A stretch of 64,000 bases of DNA from Stygiobacter sp043807765 (GTDB taxonomy: Bacteria; Bacteroidota; Ignavibacteria; Ignavibacteriales; Melioribacteraceae): contig JAZDFQ010000044.1 in assembly GCA_043807765.1 (NCBI GenBank), positions 14,092-78,091 on the forward strand, in the 5' to 3' direction. Both the position numbers and the translations under genes were made by a program. Under the pieces are notes generated by a model. That model was given only the letters and a program-made list of their open reading frames with translations, did not search any database and had not been told where the DNA came from. Below, piece after piece: positions 28,283 to 37,982 of the stretch (the first letter of the stretch is position 1; each line of letters starts with the position of its first letter).

Positions 28283-29992
28283 ATGGCAAAGTTATTTTAC
28301 TCGATGAGAGGAAATATTAGAAGCGTAGTTGCACTTCTGATAGTTTCTCTATTGTTTATTAATCCTCATCAGTTAAAAGCTGATGGAGAAATTAAGCTAA
28401 CAGGCTCTGTCCAAGTAAAAACCGATTCAAGTCTTACTGTTAATTCGCTGGAAGTATTTGTGAATTCCTCTACGAAAATTTCCGGCGACATGGGCGGCAG
28501 TTTACCTTTTGACAGTGTAAAAGTTGGCAGCTTGGTTAAAGTTGAAGCTAAATCAACTTTATTAGGACGCCTTGTTGCAACAGAAATTCATTTAATGACC
28601 GCAAGGATAAATATCGAGCTAAGCGGTAAAATCTCAGCCGTTACTTCAAATTCATTAACTGTAAATGGGACTCAGTTTTTTGTTGATGCCAATACAATAA
28701 TTTTTACACAGTTGAATACGAAATTGAGCTTTGCGGATTTAAAAGTTGGAGACTATGTAGTTGTAAAAGCTACCCAAACAATTGGCGGACAGTTAACCGC
28801 CGCAGTAATTATTGTTAAGCCGGAAAATAAACGGCAAGAAATTGAGCTCGAGGGAAAGATACAGGTGATTACAAGCAATTCAATAAAGGTTCTCGATACT
28901 GAATTCTTTGTTGACTCTTCAACAATTATTCTCTCACATAGAAAAGGACTTCTACTATTTGCGGATCTAAAAGTAGGAGATGAAGTTAGTGTACGAGGAT
29001 TTATGCGGGAGGATTCAACTTATCTGGCAATATATATCAAAGTGGAAAATGAAGATTATGAACAAAAAGAGCTAGAAATTGAAGGAACAATCAGTTCAGT
29101 CCTATCCGGCAGCATTGTTGTGAATGGAATAACATTTAATGTCGATTCCGCTACTGTGATTTTTAGCCATGAAGGCACTTTGTTGAGTTTTGCTGAGTTA
29201 AAAGTTGGAGACTTAGTTGAAGTAAAAGCGCTCTTGCAAAGCGATAGTAGTTACAGAGCAATAAAAATTGTGCTGAAGCATAATGAATCTGAAAAGCGGC
29301 TAGAAGTGGCCGGTTTAATTGAAGCGGTGAATACTGATAATATCATTTTAGGTGGATATACAATTTATGTTAACAGCCAGACTAAGATTTACAATAAGAT
29401 GAGGCAAAGTCTTTCCTTCGCAGATTTGAAAGCGGGTACTTTCGTCGTAGTGGAGGCATATTTGCAAGGAACCACTTACCTAGCATCACTAATTAAAGTA
29501 AGAGAAAATGATAAGGAAATGAATTTTACCGGGGCGATTGAAGCCGTAAACGAAACCTCCATAACTGTTAAAGGATTGGTTTTTGTAACAGATCAAAACA
29601 CAGAATTTTTTGATGATAACAGAAATGTAATTACAATAACTGATTTGAAAGTTGGTCAAATTGTAAAGATCAAAGCTGTTTATCAAAATGGAAACCAGTA
29701 CTTAGCTCTGCGGGTTATAGCTAAAAAATTCTGGCGGCCTACTGTTAAAGTTGAAGGAGCCATTGAAAGCATAACACTCACTTCACTTACTGTTATGGGC
29801 AAGACTTTTGCAGTCGATTCATCCACTTTGGTTGTAGGGCATGGAACCGGCGTGATCACTTTTGCCGGCTTAACAGTAGGATTGAACGTTGAAGTAAAAG
29901 GCTCTTTAAACACAAGCGGAGTGTTAACCGCTAAGTTGATCAAAGTTCATCCGCTCACGAGTTTGAAGTCTTTGGCAAGATTGATTCCATAA
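28283..29992 (+). CDS. DUF5666-repeat exported protein, first part (frameshifted)
   Basis: A secreted protein built of about eight repeats of roughly 70 residues, each with the pattern GxIxxVxxxSIxVxGxxFxVDxxT then FADLKVGDxVxVKA, the signature of DUF5666. A signal peptide lies near residues 10-33 (VVALLIVSLLFINPHQLKA). The frame ends at 29992 with an unrelated tail (HPLTSLKSLARLIP). The next repeat continues in the -1 frame from about 29950, ending in a type IX sorting domain at 30702. One base appears lost near 29950-29957. If real, the mutation removes the secretion tail; if an assembly error, the intact protein would be about 805 residues. Ligand unknown. Confidence 0.8.
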   Translation: MAKLFYSMRGNIRSVVALLIVSLLFINPHQLKADGEIKLTGSVQVKTDSSLTVNSLEVFVNSSTKISGDMGGSLPFDSVKVGSLVKVEAKSTLLGRLVATEIHLMTARINIELSGKISAVTSNSLTVNGTQFFVDANTIIFTQLNTKLSFADLKVGDYVVVKATQTIGGQLTAAVIIVKPENKRQEIELEGKIQVITSNSIKVLDTEFFVDSSTIILSHRKGLLLFADLKVGDEVSVRGFMREDSTYLAIYIKVENEDYEQKELEIEGTISSVLSGSIVVNGITFNVDSATVIFSHEGTLLSFAELKVGDLVEVKALLQSDSSYRAIKIVLKHNESEKRLEVAGLIEAVNTDNIILGGYTIYVNSQTKIYNKMRQSLSFADLKAGTFVVVEAYLQGTTYLASLIKVRENDKEMNFTGAIEAVNETSITVKGLVFVTDQNTEFFDDNRNVITITDLKVGQIVKIKAVYQNGNQYLALRVIAKKFWRPTVKVEGAIESITLTSLTVMGKTFAVDSSTLVVGHGTGVITFAGLTVGLNVEVKGSLNTSGVLTAKLIKVHPLTSLKSLARLIP

Positions 29993-30702
29993 CCGGAACA
30001 AGCTTGGTTGTTGCCGGATTAACATTTACTACCGATCAGAACACTGTCTTTTATGATGAGTTTGATAAAACAATCACATTTGATAGTCTGGCTGTAAATC
30101 AGTTCGTAGAAGTAAAATACATTAAGACTAATTTGAACGAAAATCTTGCAGTTAAGATCGAAATCGAAAAAGATCCGAAACATGTTCAATTCAACGGAGT
30201 TGTTACAGCTTCAAGTAGTGCAAATATTCAACTTTCTGTTCCTTCATTTACTATCAATAGTAATAAAGTGTTTATTAGTGCTACATTTGTTCCGATTCAA
30301 TCAACTTCTATTCAAGCAGGGCAAAGTGTTATGGTTTGGGCAGAACAGGATCAGAATGGAAAATTGTCTGCGGTACAAGTACAGCAAATCTCCGGTAATC
30401 TTACAACTGTGGAAAATAATAACGAAGATAATTTGCCTTCGGCATATGAACTGAAGCAAAACTACCCAAATCCGTTTAATCCAACTACAGACATCTCTTT
30501 CTCGATAGCTAACAAAGGAGAAGTGAGTTTGGTAGTCTATAATATTATTGGGCAACAAGTTGCCGTATTGATTAGCGGACAAATGAACGAAGGCACTCAT
30601 ATCATTAAGTTTAATGCTGCAAATCTTCCTTCCGGAGTATATATATACAGATTAACCGCCGGCAATTTTGTTTCAATTAAGAAAATGATTTTGCTCAAGT
30701 AA
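29935..30702 (+). pseudogene. DUF5666-repeat protein, C-terminal part with type IX sorting domain
   Basis: Continuation of the preceding reading frame after a one-base shift. The frame is open from 29935 and resumes the repeat pattern at once (EFEVFGKIDSITGTSLVVAG). It contains two more repeats and ends with the T9SS sorting domain: QNYPNPFNPTTDISFSIA, VYNIIGQQVAVLI, then SGVYIYRLTA and KKMILLK. The first in-frame start codon is a TTG at 30004, in the middle of a repeat and without a ribosome-binding site, so independent translation is unlikely. A terminator follows at 30728. Confidence 0.78.
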
Positions 30703-30727
30703 GCCCTCTGCAGCCGAATACTCCTTG

Positions 30728-30760
30728 AGAGGATAAGCTATTTTGGTTTATCCTCTTTTA
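30728..30760 (+). terminator. Intrinsic terminator
   Basis: A perfect 9-bp stem, agaggataa (30728-30736) with ttatcctct (30748-30756), is followed by ttta. It ends the transcript of the DUF5666-repeat gene. Confidence 0.78.
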
Positions 30761-30776
30761 TAGAAATTACTAACAA

Positions 30777-31277
30777 ATGGTGAAAAATATGAAGTACGCA
30801 AAAACTGTTACGCTAACAATGTTTATACTCTTAACCCTTTCGTTCACCCAGGCTCAAAGCAAAAAATTTGGGCTTGGAATAATATTTGGCGAACCCACCG
30901 GATTGAGCTCGAAGTTATGGTTATCAAACACAAATGCACTCGCGTTTGGCATTGGCTGGTCAGTGCAAGGTTATCGCTTTAATGGGTTCGATTCCGATAG
31001 AGCTACACGCACCCATATCCATATTGATTACCTCTGGCATTCTTTTAACGCGATTAGTTCCAGCAGAGAATTTCCATTATTCTATGGAATTGGAGGCAGA
31101 ATAAATAGTGGTCCGGAATACAATGGGACTTTTGGAGTTCGGGGCGTTTTAGGAATTGCATGGCTGCCTCGTTCAACTCCGCTGGATATTTTTATAGAAG
31201 TTGTGCCCACGCTCTTGCTTGTAAATTCAACCGGTTTCGGCATTGATGCGGGCATTGGAGCGAGATTTTTCTTTTGA
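30777..31277 (+). CDS. Exported protein, probable small outer-membrane barrel
   Basis: A 166-residue protein with a signal peptide (cleavage after FTQAQS). The mature part is rich in Gly and aromatic residues in strand-like segments (FGLGIIFGEPTGLSSKLWL, NALAFGIGWSVQGY, FGVRGVLGIAWLP) and ends GIDAGIGARFFF with a terminal Phe, the usual signal for outer-membrane barrel insertion. It resembles small BAPKO/DUF3996-like barrels, but I am not sure of the family. The in-frame ATG at 30789 is an equally good start and gives the more usual signal peptide MKYAKTVTL. Confidence 0.65.
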   Translation: MVKNMKYAKTVTLTMFILLTLSFTQAQSKKFGLGIIFGEPTGLSSKLWLSNTNALAFGIGWSVQGYRFNGFDSDRATRTHIHIDYLWHSFNAISSSREFPLFYGIGGRINSGPEYNGTFGVRGVLGIAWLPRSTPLDIFIEVVPTLLLVNSTGFGIDAGIGARFFF

Positions 31278-31318
31278 TTTGTAAATTCTAAGAGACTCGA
31301 TAAAAAGTTGAATTGACT

Positions 31319-31897
31319 ATGAACGTTAAACTCATCCGAATGAATTTGTTATTACTTGGACTATTGACTATTACTTCTTGTACAAGCTTAACAACTCATG
31401 AGTCTGTAAATGAAGGATTTGAAAATGTTTCAGATGGGAAAAACCCGGTTGGGTGGGTTGCTAACAATTTAATTCTATCGAAAAAACATGCTGAATTATC
31501 TGTTGATAATTCAATTTCGCACAGCGGGAACAGCTCGATCCTTATTTCCATTTCCGATCATCATCCGCCCAATAAGATAATATACAATTGGTTTAAAAGA
31601 GTGGATGGTTTACAATCCGGCTGGATATATGAACTAGATGGATGGATCAGGACAGAAAAAATTAAGTATTCTCCATTTATAGAAATACAATTCTGGAACA
31701 AACTCAAAATGATTGGCGTTACTTCAACTTTGCAAGACAACTTTATTAAAGGTACAAGAAACTGGGTGCCAATTAAAAAAACAATAAGCATTCCTAAAGG
31801 AACCGCTAAGATTCTACTTAAAGCTGCATTACAGAGCTTGGGCAATAATGGTGGAAGAGTTTGGTTTGACGATATTCGAATTAAGAAGGTGGAGTGA
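31319..31897 (+). CDS. Lipoprotein with carbohydrate-binding-like domain
   Basis: A lipoprotein of about 192 residues, lipobox TITSC. The start is the ATG at 31319; a TTG at 31313 would add two residues. The mature part is a jelly-roll-like domain: NEGFENVSDGKNPVGWVANN at the start, HSGNSSILISISD, YELDGWIRTEK, and WFDDIRIKKVE at the end. This is the order found in CBM4/9-type and similar beta-sandwich modules that bind sugars. No enzyme is attached. It is the last gene of the exported-protein run before the strand switch. Confidence 0.68.
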   Translation: MNVKLIRMNLLLLGLLTITSCTSLTTHESVNEGFENVSDGKNPVGWVANNLILSKKHAELSVDNSISHSGNSSILISISDHHPPNKIIYNWFKRVDGLQSGWIYELDGWIRTEKIKYSPFIEIQFWNKLKMIGVTSTLQDNFIKGTRNWVPIKKTISIPKGTAKILLKAALQSLGNNGGRVWFDDIRIKKVE

Positions 31898-32170
31898 TTT
31901 TCGCAAATGCTTGTAGTAAATCTAATACTCTGATATTTTGTTCGCGATGACAAACTCCCCCCAAAATTGCCTTCTCTAAAATTTTTCGCTGATTGAGGAA
32001 GAGCTATTTCTTTTTCGACTAAATCCACCAATAAGTCTCAAATCTAAGGCAATGCTATCTAGTTCACTTAGCATTATGCACAACTACTATGTCTTAAGGT
32101 AGAAATTGACTATGTTTTTTTTGAAATTTTCGTACGGGTGCGTTTGAAGAAAAACAATTTCTGGTCCCTA

Positions 32171-33868
32171 TTAGGATTTGATAGGTTTTCTATCGAAGAA
32201 TGGATTGATCAAATAAGCCGAAAGAATCAACAGAATGCAGCCTATTGCATTATACCATAGGAAAGGGATTTCAGTAAATAGGTAACAAGCCAACACAACC
32301 AATTCCGCAATTATGGCAGAATAAAATGTAGCGTCCCCTCCAATTTTTTTTAGATAGAAAGCAATGAGAAATATTCCCAGAATTGTCCCATAAAATAATG
32401 ATCCTAATATATTAACGGCCTCTATCAATGATCCCAATCTATTTGCAAAAAGAGCAAAAGCTATCGCATAAAATCCCCAGAATATTGTTACCAATTTAGA
32501 TACTATTAGATAATGACGATCGGATGCTTCCGGCTTAATCATCCTTTTGTAAATATCTACTACTGTGGTTGAAGCAAGAGAAGTGAGCTCGGCGGAAGTT
32601 GATGACATTGAGGCAGAGAAGATTGCGGCTAGAATAAGTCCTACCAATCCAACAGGCAAAACATTAACAACAAAACTTAGGAATATGTAATTTGTATCGT
32701 TTGTGTCTGCTTTTGGATTAGCTTTTTTAATTAAACCGGAAGCCGCTTTTCTAATCTCTAGTTCATTTTTTTTAGATTCATTTACTGATTCAACGGCTGA
32801 TTTATATTCTAATTCACTTTCTATTTTATCTGCAACAAGCATTTCTCTAATCTTGATCTGTTTTGCATCATGAACATGCTTGTATTTGTTTTCAAGCGCC
32901 AGATATTCTGATGCATACTGACTTTGTTTTACATTGTTGGTTTCCACAGAATTGAAAAATAAAGGCGGAGTTACAAACTGGTAAAAAACAAAAACCATAG
33001 CGCCGAGAAAAAGTATGCTAAACTGCATTGGAATTTTTACTACACCATTTGCTAAAAGTCCAATCCGGCTCTGTGCGATCGATTTTCCGCCAAGATAACG
33101 CTGTACTTGCGATTGGTCCGTCCCAAAGTATGATAAGGCAAGAAAAGTTCCGCCGATTAATCCCGTCCAGAAATTATATCGATCCTTCCAATCAAACTCG
33201 AACGTAATAACATTAAGTTTACCCATTTTCCCGGCAATTTTTGTTGCATCTAAAAATGAAATATCTGCCGGTAGTGAAATGATTATTAGTACAAACGCAG
33301 TTACCATTCCCACAGTAATAATTATCATTTGAATAAAGTGTGTTTTGTTAACAGCATCAGTTCCGCCGGATGCAGTATATAGTACTACTAGCACACCTGT
33401 AATTAAGACTGTCAGCTGAACGTCCCATCCAAGAAGGATAGAAACAATAAGTGCTGGCGCAAGAATTGTAAAGCCGGCAGCAAGGCCACGCTGAATTAAA
33501 AATAATATACTTCCTAACACCCGGTTTTTAAGATCGAATCTTTGTTCCAGATATTCATAAGCAGTATAAACTTTTAGATTATGAAATAGAGGAACAGCTG
33601 TTACCGATAAGATGATCATTGCAATAGGTAATCCAAGATAAAATTGGAGAAATCTCATTCCATCTACAAAAGCTTGTCCCGGTGTTGAAAGAAATGTAAT
33701 TGCACTTGCTTGTGTTGCCATTATGGAAAGTGTAACAATGTACCATGGGGTAGTTTTATTTGCAAGAAGATAATCTTGAATATTCTTTTTGCCTCTGGTT
33801 TTCCACATTCCATAGATAACTACAAATGCTAAAAACCCTACAAGAACAATCCAGTCCAGCAATCCCAT
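32171..33868 (-). CDS. Sodium:solute symporter (SSS family)
   Basis: A 565-residue inner-membrane symporter. About 13 hydrophobic segments are visible, with family phrases such as DYLLANKTTPWYIVTLSIMA near the first helices, GGTDAVNKTHFIQ near 170, and a core FSASMSSTSAELTSLAS near 420, which includes the Ser/Thr residues of the sodium site. A hydrophilic, charged insert of about 85 residues (about 315-395) splits the middle of the protein. It lies downstream of a PIG-L deacetylase and a 48-residue membrane protein on the same strand, suggesting uptake of the sugar or amide product released by that deacetylase. Confidence 0.92.
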   Translation of the reverse strand: MGLLDWIVLVGFLAFVVIYGMWKTRGKKNIQDYLLANKTTPWYIVTLSIMATQASAITFLSTPGQAFVDGMRFLQFYLGLPIAMIILSVTAVPLFHNLKVYTAYEYLEQRFDLKNRVLGSILFLIQRGLAAGFTILAPALIVSILLGWDVQLTVLITGVLVVLYTASGGTDAVNKTHFIQMIIITVGMVTAFVLIIISLPADISFLDATKIAGKMGKLNVITFEFDWKDRYNFWTGLIGGTFLALSYFGTDQSQVQRYLGGKSIAQSRIGLLANGVVKIPMQFSILFLGAMVFVFYQFVTPPLFFNSVETNNVKQSQYASEYLALENKYKHVHDAKQIKIREMLVADKIESELEYKSAVESVNESKKNELEIRKAASGLIKKANPKADTNDTNYIFLSFVVNVLPVGLVGLILAAIFSASMSSTSAELTSLASTTVVDIYKRMIKPEASDRHYLIVSKLVTIFWGFYAIAFALFANRLGSLIEAVNILGSLFYGTILGIFLIAFYLKKIGGDATFYSAIIAELVVLACYLFTEIPFLWYNAIGCILLILSAYLINPFFDRKPIKS

Positions 33869-33903
33869 TTATTAATCCGTATTAACTAAAAACATGAATT
33901 GAA

Positions 33904-34050
33904 TCATTCGAAGAATCTCGTAAAGACATAGAACAAAATAATCAACAGAACTAGATTCATAAAAACAATAGAATAAATCTGCTTCCATGTTTTGAGAAAG
34001 GGTGGTTTCTCTTCAATAATTTTTTTCTCACGGTTATTATTGTTTTCCAT
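33904..34050 (-). CDS. 48-residue single-helix membrane protein
   Basis: A small gene in the gap between the deacetylase and symporter genes. It reads MENNNNREKKIIEEKPPFLK then TWKQIYSIVFMNLVLLIILF and ends YVFTRFFE: a charged cytoplasmic head of about 20 residues and one membrane helix (about 25-44). Its ATG at 34050 lies 14 bases inside the upstream deacetylase gene, consistent with translational coupling, and the symporter starts 35 bases after its stop. Placement and topology suggest an accessory subunit of the symporter. The family is not recognised. Confidence 0.72.
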   Translation of the reverse strand: MENNNNREKKIIEEKPPFLKTWKQIYSIVFMNLVLLIILFYVFTRFFE

Positions 34051-36526
34051 TATACTTTCCGACAGAGATCATGTTAACAAAAATTTTGTATGCACCCGGG
34101 ACTCCGGCAGGCAATTGCCTAAACCATGAAAGTCCGGTAAAAATAAAGACTCCTTTCCCATATCTGGCAAATAAAGTTCCGCCGGATAATTCCTTTTCGT
34201 TCGGGTCGTTACCCGCAAGAATTGTTTCGTATTTACTATCCCATTGATCGGCAAAATATAATCCTCGTTCCTGAACCCAATTATCAAAATCAGCCGATGT
34301 AATCTTGTTAGGAAAATTAAGTAATTGATGATTCCGATTTATAAATTTTAGCGGCGTTTCCTCCACAGTAATTCTGCTATTGCCAAGTTTGAGTGGATAT
34401 GGACCAATGTTTTCAACTTGCAACCCCGATGATACATTATACTGCACAATAAGGGTTCCCCCGTTTTTAATAAATTCAATCAATCTCGGTTGTGCATATT
34501 TGAGTCTTTCACGTGTATTGTATGCTCTTATTCCCATGATGATTGTACTGAATTCAGAAAGATCAGATTGTTCCAGCATTTCATCGCTTAGTAATGCAAT
34601 TTCATATCCAAGGTTTTTAAGACAATCCATTACTTCATCGCCTGACCCCATTACATATCCAATTTTCTCATCAAATTTTTTTATGTCTAGTTTGACCAGT
34701 TTCATTTTACTTTCCGGAAAATATACTTGCGGTGGAATATGGGGATGTAATATTTCCACCAGAGATTTATCGAAAACTTTTCCGTTCTCTTTTAGCTCAA
34801 CACCTATTGTAGCTGTTCCGGCATTTTTAGGCGGCGTAATTCTAAAAGTGAATATTTGTTCATCATATTTATTTTTAAATGAAAATGGAATAGTTGAAGG
34901 GCTAATTTTCCAATTGCCTTTAGTATGTAAATGAATCTCGCCGACAGTATTTGCACTTGTACTTTTGAGTTTTATTTGTTTTTCTTTTGTTTCTAAATTT
35001 GAGAAAATGGCAACCTTGTCCGTGACATTTGCAACTACCGGGGGACGTATTTCGAATGGCCTGTACAGTTCTCCGTCAACTCTATTATTCCATCTATATA
35101 AAAGTGGGATTTCAAATTCCAACAATTCGTTATTACAACGGAGCTTAATTTTCACCGGAAGTGAAAAAGAATTTTCTCCACTTCCTATCAATTTCTGATT
35201 TGCGACTTTAAATAATCCATGGGATGGTTCTTCGACCAGCCAATAGGGCTGAGATATAGAATAAGATTCCGGTATTCTAATTTTACTTTCTAAAGAATAA
35301 GGTTGATTCTCTTCTAATTTTCTATTCAATACTGAATCTGCCGGAATAGTAGGGAATTCTATTTTTTCGATTACGAAATTCTTAGGCGACCTATTAATAA
35401 GTGTTGTTTTTATACTAATCTCGTCACCGGGTGCAGCGGAATAATCGGAAGAAATAGATTCCATCCAAATTCCGGCGCACGATTGAATTATCTCAAGGAG
35501 TTCGTAGCGTTTTACATCAAGCCATGAATTCTTTTCTAATTTATTTAAAGAGCTATATAGATCAATAAGTTTATCCAAGGATTTTGATGGGTCATGAAAA
35601 TCGTAGGAATTAATAATAGAGGCGATTTTTTCTTCAATGAGCTCTCCATTCTTTACTCTATTCCAAGTTGTATTAACTCCCTCAAGAATATCATTTTTAG
35701 ATGGTTCTCCATCCACAAATTGAAAATATTCCAGTCGCGGCGCACGTGATGCTGTTACTCCGAATCCTTGACTCTTATGCATAGAGCGGCTTTCAGCAGA
35801 AAGTTCAGTATAAGATTTTCCAAGAAAAAAATTATATTCTCCGGTATCTACTTTTAATAATTTATTTGCTTCCTCGGAATCAGGTCGCCAACTGTTCCAA
35901 AACAATCTTTTTGTTTGCCAGGGCTCTACAAATTTTAGTTGATCTGAAAACATTTTGGGATCTGCTGCTGCGATAAAAGCCTCTTTTGCCAATGAAGCTG
36001 AGGCAGTATGATGACCATGTCCACCGTTGCCTCCAACTGGAAAGCGGGTGATAATTATATCCGGTTTAAAATTACGAATCACCCAAACGATATCTGCCAA
36101 AACATCTTTCTTACCCCAGATATTTATCGATTCTTCCGGTGATTTTGAAAAGCCAAAATCTATTGCCCGTGTAAAATATTGCTCGGCTCCATCTATACTT
36201 CTTGCCTGTAGCAACTCTTGTGTACGAATAATCCCAATCTCACTTCCTTTTTCCGAACCTATCAAGTTCTGTCCCCCATCTCCTCTAGTTAATGAGAGAT
36301 AGGCAGTTCTATATTTTCTTCCTTTTGAAAGATATGCCAATAATCCTGTGTTCTCATCGTCGGGATGTGCGGCAATGTAGAGTACACTTCCCAGAATTTT
36401 TAGTTTTTCTAATGAAAGATATATTTGTGATGAGTTATGCGGCCGCAAAGGATTGGCACTTAATGAAGAAACCAGAAAGATTGTTAAAAACATGTAAGTG
36501 ATATTTCTTGCTAGGAGTTTGTACAT
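34037..36526 (-). CDS. PIG-L/LmbE family deacetylase, exported, large
   Basis: An 829-residue zinc-dependent N-deacetylase of the LmbE/PIG-L superfamily (enzymes that deacetylate GlcNAc-linked compounds). A signal peptide (about 1-24, ending SLSANP) is followed by the catalytic domain: AAHPDDE with His54 and Asp56-Asp57, the LTRGDGGQN loop, RAIDFGFSKS, and GHGHHTAS with the third zinc ligand near residue 175. The C-terminal 550 residues hold beta-sandwich segments and a ThuA/GATase-like part (YEIALLSDEML, STIIMGIRAYN, GGTLIVQYN). It heads an operon with a 48-residue membrane protein and an SSS symporter. The natural substrate is unknown. Confidence 0.9.
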   Translation of the reverse strand: MYKLLARNITYMFLTIFLVSSLSANPLRPHNSSQIYLSLEKLKILGSVLYIAAHPDDENTGLLAYLSKGRKYRTAYLSLTRGDGGQNLIGSEKGSEIGIIRTQELLQARSIDGAEQYFTRAIDFGFSKSPEESINIWGKKDVLADIVWVIRNFKPDIIITRFPVGGNGGHGHHTASASLAKEAFIAAADPKMFSDQLKFVEPWQTKRLFWNSWRPDSEEANKLLKVDTGEYNFFLGKSYTELSAESRSMHKSQGFGVTASRAPRLEYFQFVDGEPSKNDILEGVNTTWNRVKNGELIEEKIASIINSYDFHDPSKSLDKLIDLYSSLNKLEKNSWLDVKRYELLEIIQSCAGIWMESISSDYSAAPGDEISIKTTLINRSPKNFVIEKIEFPTIPADSVLNRKLEENQPYSLESKIRIPESYSISQPYWLVEEPSHGLFKVANQKLIGSGENSFSLPVKIKLRCNNELLEFEIPLLYRWNNRVDGELYRPFEIRPPVVANVTDKVAIFSNLETKEKQIKLKSTSANTVGEIHLHTKGNWKISPSTIPFSFKNKYDEQIFTFRITPPKNAGTATIGVELKENGKVFDKSLVEILHPHIPPQVYFPESKMKLVKLDIKKFDEKIGYVMGSGDEVMDCLKNLGYEIALLSDEMLEQSDLSEFSTIIMGIRAYNTRERLKYAQPRLIEFIKNGGTLIVQYNVSSGLQVENIGPYPLKLGNSRITVEETPLKFINRNHQLLNFPNKITSADFDNWVQERGLYFADQWDSKYETILAGNDPNEKELSGGTLFARYGKGVFIFTGLSWFRQLPAGVPGAYKIFVNMISVGKYNGKQ

Positions 36527-36700
36527 ATTTTTCCCGATTCAAGCAGTAATGATTAAAATATTTTTCTATGCTGTTTTAAAACCGTAATAAACGGTGTATC
36601 AAGCTCTTTTGATTATCAGAAAAAAGATCGAGAAAAATCAAAGAGAATGATACACCATTATTTTGATGAGTGAAAAAACTCAACGTAATAGAGAGTAATG

Positions 36701-37279
36701 TTAATCAACAACCGAAATCTTAAACGGCACATTCAGTTCTTCCCACAGAAGGGATACTGTTGCTGATGTTGATTCTAGATTATTGAAACTATACAATAGC
36801 CATTCCTGGAAAGGGGCTTTGACTGGCGTTACAGTTAAGCGAAGCGCATCTTCATCCTTATTATATAAATAACTGCCCCATAGTGAACTGTTTTTATTGA
36901 TTATTACAATCCATTCTTTTTCCGATGGTACGAAATGAAGTGAATATTTTCCGGCAGGTAATTTGGTTCCTTCTATAATCACATCTTTACTGAATGCGAT
37001 TGTAGTGTTTTCATTAGCTCCACCTCTCCATGGATATGGTTTTTCGTTAGAGTATTTATTCCCGGGGGCCAGGCCGAAAGGAACAACATCACCCCAAATT
37101 TTTCTTCCTTTAACGCCGGGACGGCTATAGGTAATTGTAATATCTGTATCAATCCCGATTGTTTGGCTTACGCTAGCAGTTAAACTTGGGCGCGGTTTCT
37201 TTTGCTGCTGTGCCTGAGTTTCAGATGCAATCAAGAATACTATAATTAGAAGTGTGATAATTCTATAAATGTTTTTCAT
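36701..37279 (-). CDS. DUF2911 family exported protein
   Basis: A 192-residue secreted protein with a signal peptide (cleavage near ETQAQQ). The rest follows the DUF2911 pattern: SVSQTIGIDTDITITYSRPG, KGRKIWGDVVPFG, WRGGANENTTIAFSKDV, LPAGKYSLHFVPSEKEWIVI and a final EWLLYSFNNLE. The biochemical role of this family is not known; it is common in Bacteroidota. It is 175 bp upstream of the PIG-L gene on the same strand and could share its transcript. Its own upstream region (37280-37982) contains hairpin repeats and no gene. Confidence 0.85.
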   Translation of the reverse strand: MKNIYRIITLLIIVFLIASETQAQQQKKPRPSLTASVSQTIGIDTDITITYSRPGVKGRKIWGDVVPFGLAPGNKYSNEKPYPWRGGANENTTIAFSKDVIIEGTKLPAGKYSLHFVPSEKEWIVIINKNSSLWGSYLYNKDEDALRLTVTPVKAPFQEWLLYSFNNLESTSATVSLLWEELNVPFKISVVD

Positions 37280-37655
37280 TACTTCTCCTTTTATTGTTGA
37301 TGTAGTTGCTTTTATTTTAATAATTTTCTGCTTGAGCTTCGAAATAAACCGAAAAAAGAAGCCATAGCATCATCGGACAATGTGTACTTGTTAGCCTTGG
37401 CCACAAAATAATTATATTAAACTATATCTACAATGCTCTTTTCAACATGGTCCTATCAATTCTGTCGGCAGAAAATTGGATGAGATTTATAAGCGGCGTT
37501 ATTAATCTGGGTAATGTTATAGCTAAAGGGAAAAGAACACATCTGACAAATTCCTCACCCTTATATCCTTATTCAAAATGTCAACTAGAATCGAGATATT
37601 GATTCTAAGCAAATTCAATATTTTCGCATCCTTTTAATCACTACGGGTAAAATTC

Positions 37656-37774
37656 CCCGCCGCTTGCGGCGTCATTCCCGCATGCTTTTAGCGGGAATCT
37701 ATTACTTATGGATGCCCGATAAAAACATTCGGGCATGACAAGATACCTTGCTGCTTGCGGCGAGGAGATTCATT
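37656..37774. repeat. Cluster of hairpin repeats including 34-bp repeat copy 2
   Basis: Three hairpins follow one another: cgccgcttgcggcg (about 37659), attcccgcatgcttttagcgggaat-type arms at 37674-37698, and atgcccgataaaaacattcgggcat-type arms at 37712-37736. They are followed by the 34-bp sequence at 37741-37774 that repeats 13870-13903 with one mismatch. The block is GC-rich compared with its surroundings. It lies in the gap 37280-37982, and the rest of that gap shows nothing recognisable. Confidence 0.6.
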
Positions 37775-37982
37775 AGAATTGAGTTTTGATTTGTTGAAAT
37801 CATTCTAAACGTATTATGCAAAACAACAACATTATTTTTAGAAAAATGTAATAGAATCCTTTCAAATATAAACGCATCATACAAAAGTTAGATTTACAAT
37901 TTTATTACATTGTTTATACTCAATGGGTTTAAGTGTGCTCACTTTTGGCTACAATTCAAAACAGAAGTTAATAGGAAGTGAT

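Noticed and set aside
29940..29992. Programmed -1 frameshift in the DUF5666-repeat gene
   Set aside because: I see no slippery heptamer or clear stimulating structure at the switch; a lost base is simpler.
34380..34934. Plus-strand frame of 184 codons
   Set aside because: It is antisense to the PIG-L deacetylase gene, whose motifs are clear; a chance open frame.
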